This document shows positions 6,265 to 7,070 of a stretch of DNA of 7,070 nucleotides, in pieces. Origin of the DNA: Kiritimatiellota bacterium (GTDB lineage: Bacteria; Verrucomicrobiota; Lentisphaeria; Victivallales; JAADHT01). The translations under genes were made by a program, and so were the position numbers. The stretch covers positions 2,076 to 9,145 of the forward strand of contig JAADHT010000144.1 of the NCBI GenBank assembly GCA_013151705.1, in the 5' to 3' direction. Below the pieces are notes generated by a model that did no database searches, was not told the DNA's origin, and was given only the letters and a program-made list of their open reading frames with translations. The first letter of the stretch is position 1. The number at the start of each line of letters is the position of its first letter.

Positions 6265-6927
6265 TCAGTCTCCTTTTATACGCCCTCTTTTGGCGGAGCG
6301 CGCCCTGTAAAGCCGCTCCGTAAATCCTCCCTCATTCTCGAAGTCCACCGCCAAGCGCTCGACCTGACGGTCGAGGAGCGAGCAAGCCACCGCCAGTAAA
6401 ACCAAAGCGGAGTTGGCCGAATACTCGGGATAAAGGGTAGTTGACTTAGTGGACGGAGTGGACTTGGTGGAAGATATGGACTCGGGAATGTCGGCGGAGC
6501 GTCCACCCCGTCCACTAGGTCCACGTTGTCCACACTTCCGCGTCGTCTCCACTATCCACGCCGCCACCTCATCGGCGGTTTGGCAGCGCCGATCGATTAA
6601 TTTCTGTCCGCGCGGATCATCCCGCTCCCAAATCTGCAAAGCGCGTTGCCTCAGAAAATCCTCGTAATCCAGCTTCAGCTCCTCCAAGCTCGCCCGCGCC
6701 ACCTGCGTCAGCCTAAGCTCCGTCTTCTTGGACGTCGCCGATGCCTGCGAACCCTCCGCGATATTCTGCACCCCGCTACGAGCCGCCTGAACCATCTGAT
6801 CCCGGGTGCGACTGAAACGGTCGATATAACGCTCCACAAACCGCGCGGTCACGTCGTAAACCAACCGCGCCACTTGAAAACTCTTCAACTTGCGGTATCC
6901 GCCATGCTTTGGAATCAAGTCAGACAT
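6265..6927 (-). CDS. Four-helix-bundle protein with suffix domain and repeat-encoded linker
   Basis: The 220-residue protein belongs to the four-helix-bundle family related to the 23S rRNA intervening-sequence protein (S23) and the DGR accessory protein Avd. The family signature NIAEGS is at 55-60. After it comes LEELKLDYEDFLRQR (81-95), typical of the variant that carries a four-helix 'suffix' domain. The suffix is at about 168-213, with SALLDRQ-like SLLDRQ (183-188) and EGGFTERLYRAR (199-210). Between them, residues 131-163 are encoded by 9-base repeats: xGx triplets (CGQ RGP SGR GGR) and then STx triplets (STK STP STK). The linker therefore looks hypervariable, whereas the flanks are conserved. 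The molecular function of this family is not established; nucleic-acid binding is suggested only by relatives. The ATG at 6927 follows GGAGGAGG at close spacing. No reverse transcriptase or DGR template is visible in the window. Confidence 0.82.
   Translation of the reverse strand: MSDLIPKHGGYRKLKSFQVARLVYDVTARFVERYIDRFSRTRDQMVQAARSGVQNIAEGSQASATSKKTELRLTQVARASLEELKLDYEDFLRQRALQIWERDDPRGQKLIDRRCQTADEVAAWIVETTRKCGQRGPSGRGGRSADIPESISSTKSTPSTKSTTLYPEYSANSALVLLAVACSLLDRQVERLAVDFENEGGFTERLYRARSAKRGRIKGD
6269..6275 (-). promoter_or_regulatory. Shine-Dalgarno of the ROK-family gene, inside the end of the upstream gene
   Basis: On the - strand AAGGAGA lies 8 bases before the ATG at 6260. The same bases code for the last residues and overlap towards the stop of the four-helix-bundle gene. 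This supports both the chosen start and translational coupling. Confidence 0.7.
6440..6481 (-). repeat. 9-base repeat array 1 in the four-helix gene linker (five units)
   Basis: On the + strand, units begin at 6440, 6449, 6458, 6467 and 6476, exactly 9 bases apart: GTTGAC, GTGGAC, GTGGAC, GTGGAA and ATGGAC, each followed by three variable bases. On the coding (-) strand they read as GTCCAC-type units giving the STK STP STK ST peptide. The middle units are exact and the outer ones carry one substitution, as expected for a decaying array. It faces the opposite way to arrays 2 and 3. Confidence 0.85.
6501..6533 (+). repeat. 9-base repeat array 2 in the four-helix gene linker (four exact units)
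   Basis: Four exact GTCCAC units start at 6501, 6510, 6519 and 6528 on the + strand, separated by the variable triplets CCC, TAG and GTT. On the coding (-) strand the units read as GTGGAC in the frame nGT-GGA-Cnn, giving CGQ RGP SGR GGR. A 19-base unique spacer separates this array from array 1, and the two arrays are inverted relative to each other. Confidence 0.88.
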
Positions 6928-6930
6928 GAC

Positions 6931-6938
6931 CTCCTCCA
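6931..6938 (-). promoter_or_regulatory. Shine-Dalgarno of the four-helix-bundle gene
   Basis: On the - strand, TGGAGGAG is followed by GTC and the ATG at 6927. The 5' GGAGG gives about five to six bases of spacing, which is short but usable. It fixes the start of the gene just inside the conserved N-terminus. Confidence 0.6.
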
Positions 6939-6953
6939 GTAGTGCTTCAGCCC

Positions 6954-6977
6954 GTCCACAATGTCCACTTCGTCCAC
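6954..6977 (+). repeat. 9-base repeat array 3 in the leader of the four-helix gene (three exact units)
   Basis: Exact GTCCAC units start at 6954, 6963 and 6972, separated by AAT and TTC. The array is in the same orientation as array 2 and lies outside any coding region, between the stop of the upstream partial gene (6991) and the Shine-Dalgarno of the four-helix gene. Since it is not translated, selection on a peptide cannot explain the unit. Confidence 0.85.
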
Positions 6978-6990
6978 CAACCGCCTCCCG

Positions 6991-7070
6991 TCAGGCGTCC
7001 GCGAGTTTCGCGAACGCCTTTTCCGGGCCGAGCGAGCGCAGCTCGTCCGCGAGTTTCGCGGACATGGGCG
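6991..7070 (-). CDS. C-terminal end of an unidentified protein (partial)
   Basis: An open frame enters from the right edge on the - strand and stops at TGA (6991-6993). The visible 25 or so residues include SAKLADELRSLGPEKAF and end in AKLADA, which looks like an alanine/leucine-rich helical C-terminus with the pentapeptide AKLAD repeated 16 residues apart. The tail is too short to name. It lies 63 bases upstream of the four-helix gene on the same strand and could share its transcript. An internal ATG at 7065 is present, but the frame is open to the window edge, so the start is probably beyond it. Confidence 0.45.
   Translation of the reverse strand, partial: PMSAKLADELRSLGPEKAFAKLADA
6994..7018 (-). 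repeat. Hairpin with 11-bp arms at the end of the partial upstream gene
   Basis: The arms 6994-7004 and 7008-7018 enclose a 3-base loop. As DNA they have one mismatch; in - strand RNA that position becomes a U-G pair, so the stem is complete. It ends next to the TGA of the partial gene. No T-tract follows on the - strand, while on the + strand TTTT follows at 7019-7022. It could be an RNA stability element or simply the result of coding the palindromic AKLAD codons. Confidence 0.5.
7045..7063. repeat. Perfect 8-bp-arm palindrome, related to the hairpin at 6994-7018
   Basis: The arms 7045-7052 and 7056-7063 are perfect and share the GTT loop with the hairpin at 6994. A 17-base direct repeat, 6996-7012 and 7044-7060, covers both. 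On the - strand both copies code for AKLAD. Confidence 0.55.

Noticed and set aside
6440..6533. The 9-base repeats as a CRISPR array
   Set aside because: The constant part is only 6 bases and the variable part 3 bases, far below CRISPR repeat and spacer sizes, and the arrays lie within a coding region.

Overview
The window has moderate GC content, dense genes and no rRNA, tRNA or CRISPR. The gene families (OleA/OleB hydrocarbon enzymes, a ROK protein with a long N-terminal region, a four-helix-bundle protein with a 'suffix' domain, GT39/GT2 lipid-linked glycosylation enzymes) suggest an environmental Gram-negative bacterium. The PVC superphylum (Kiritimatiellae, Lentisphaerae or Verrucomicrobia) is my best guess. 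This is inferred from family distribution recalled from memory, not from a marker gene.

Left part, + strand (1-4405): the window opens inside the 3' end of an oleA-type thiolase gene. An ATGA overlap leads into a complete oleB (alpha/beta hydrolase-fold beta-lactone decarboxylase). After 131 bases come two genes that also overlap by ATGA: a multi-pass membrane glycosyltransferase of the GT39/PMT type, and a fusion of a class I SAM-dependent methyltransferase with a Dpm1-like GT2 glycosyltransferase. A plausible division of labour is that the GT2 half charges a polyprenyl-phosphate with a sugar and the membrane enzyme transfers that sugar outside the cytoplasm. The methyltransferase half may modify the sugar, lipid or acceptor. 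Neither oleC nor oleD follows oleB here.

Middle (4406-4871): there is no intact gene. An internal fragment of an M20-family amidohydrolase/peptidase gene survives, with a frameshift and with both ends missing.

Right part, - strand (7070-4872): in transcription order there is the 3' end of an unidentified gene, a four-helix-bundle suffix-domain gene, and 4 bases later a ROK-family kinase-like gene whose Shine-Dalgarno lies inside the end of the four-helix gene. This operon converges on the left-hand block.

The most unusual feature is a set of 9-base repeats (GTCCAC plus three variable bases). They form two opposite-facing arrays inside the linker of the four-helix protein gene, and a third array lies in its 5' leader. 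The repeats are in phase with codons and read as different tripeptides in the two orientations. This looks like a hypervariable or mobile short-repeat system linked to that gene.
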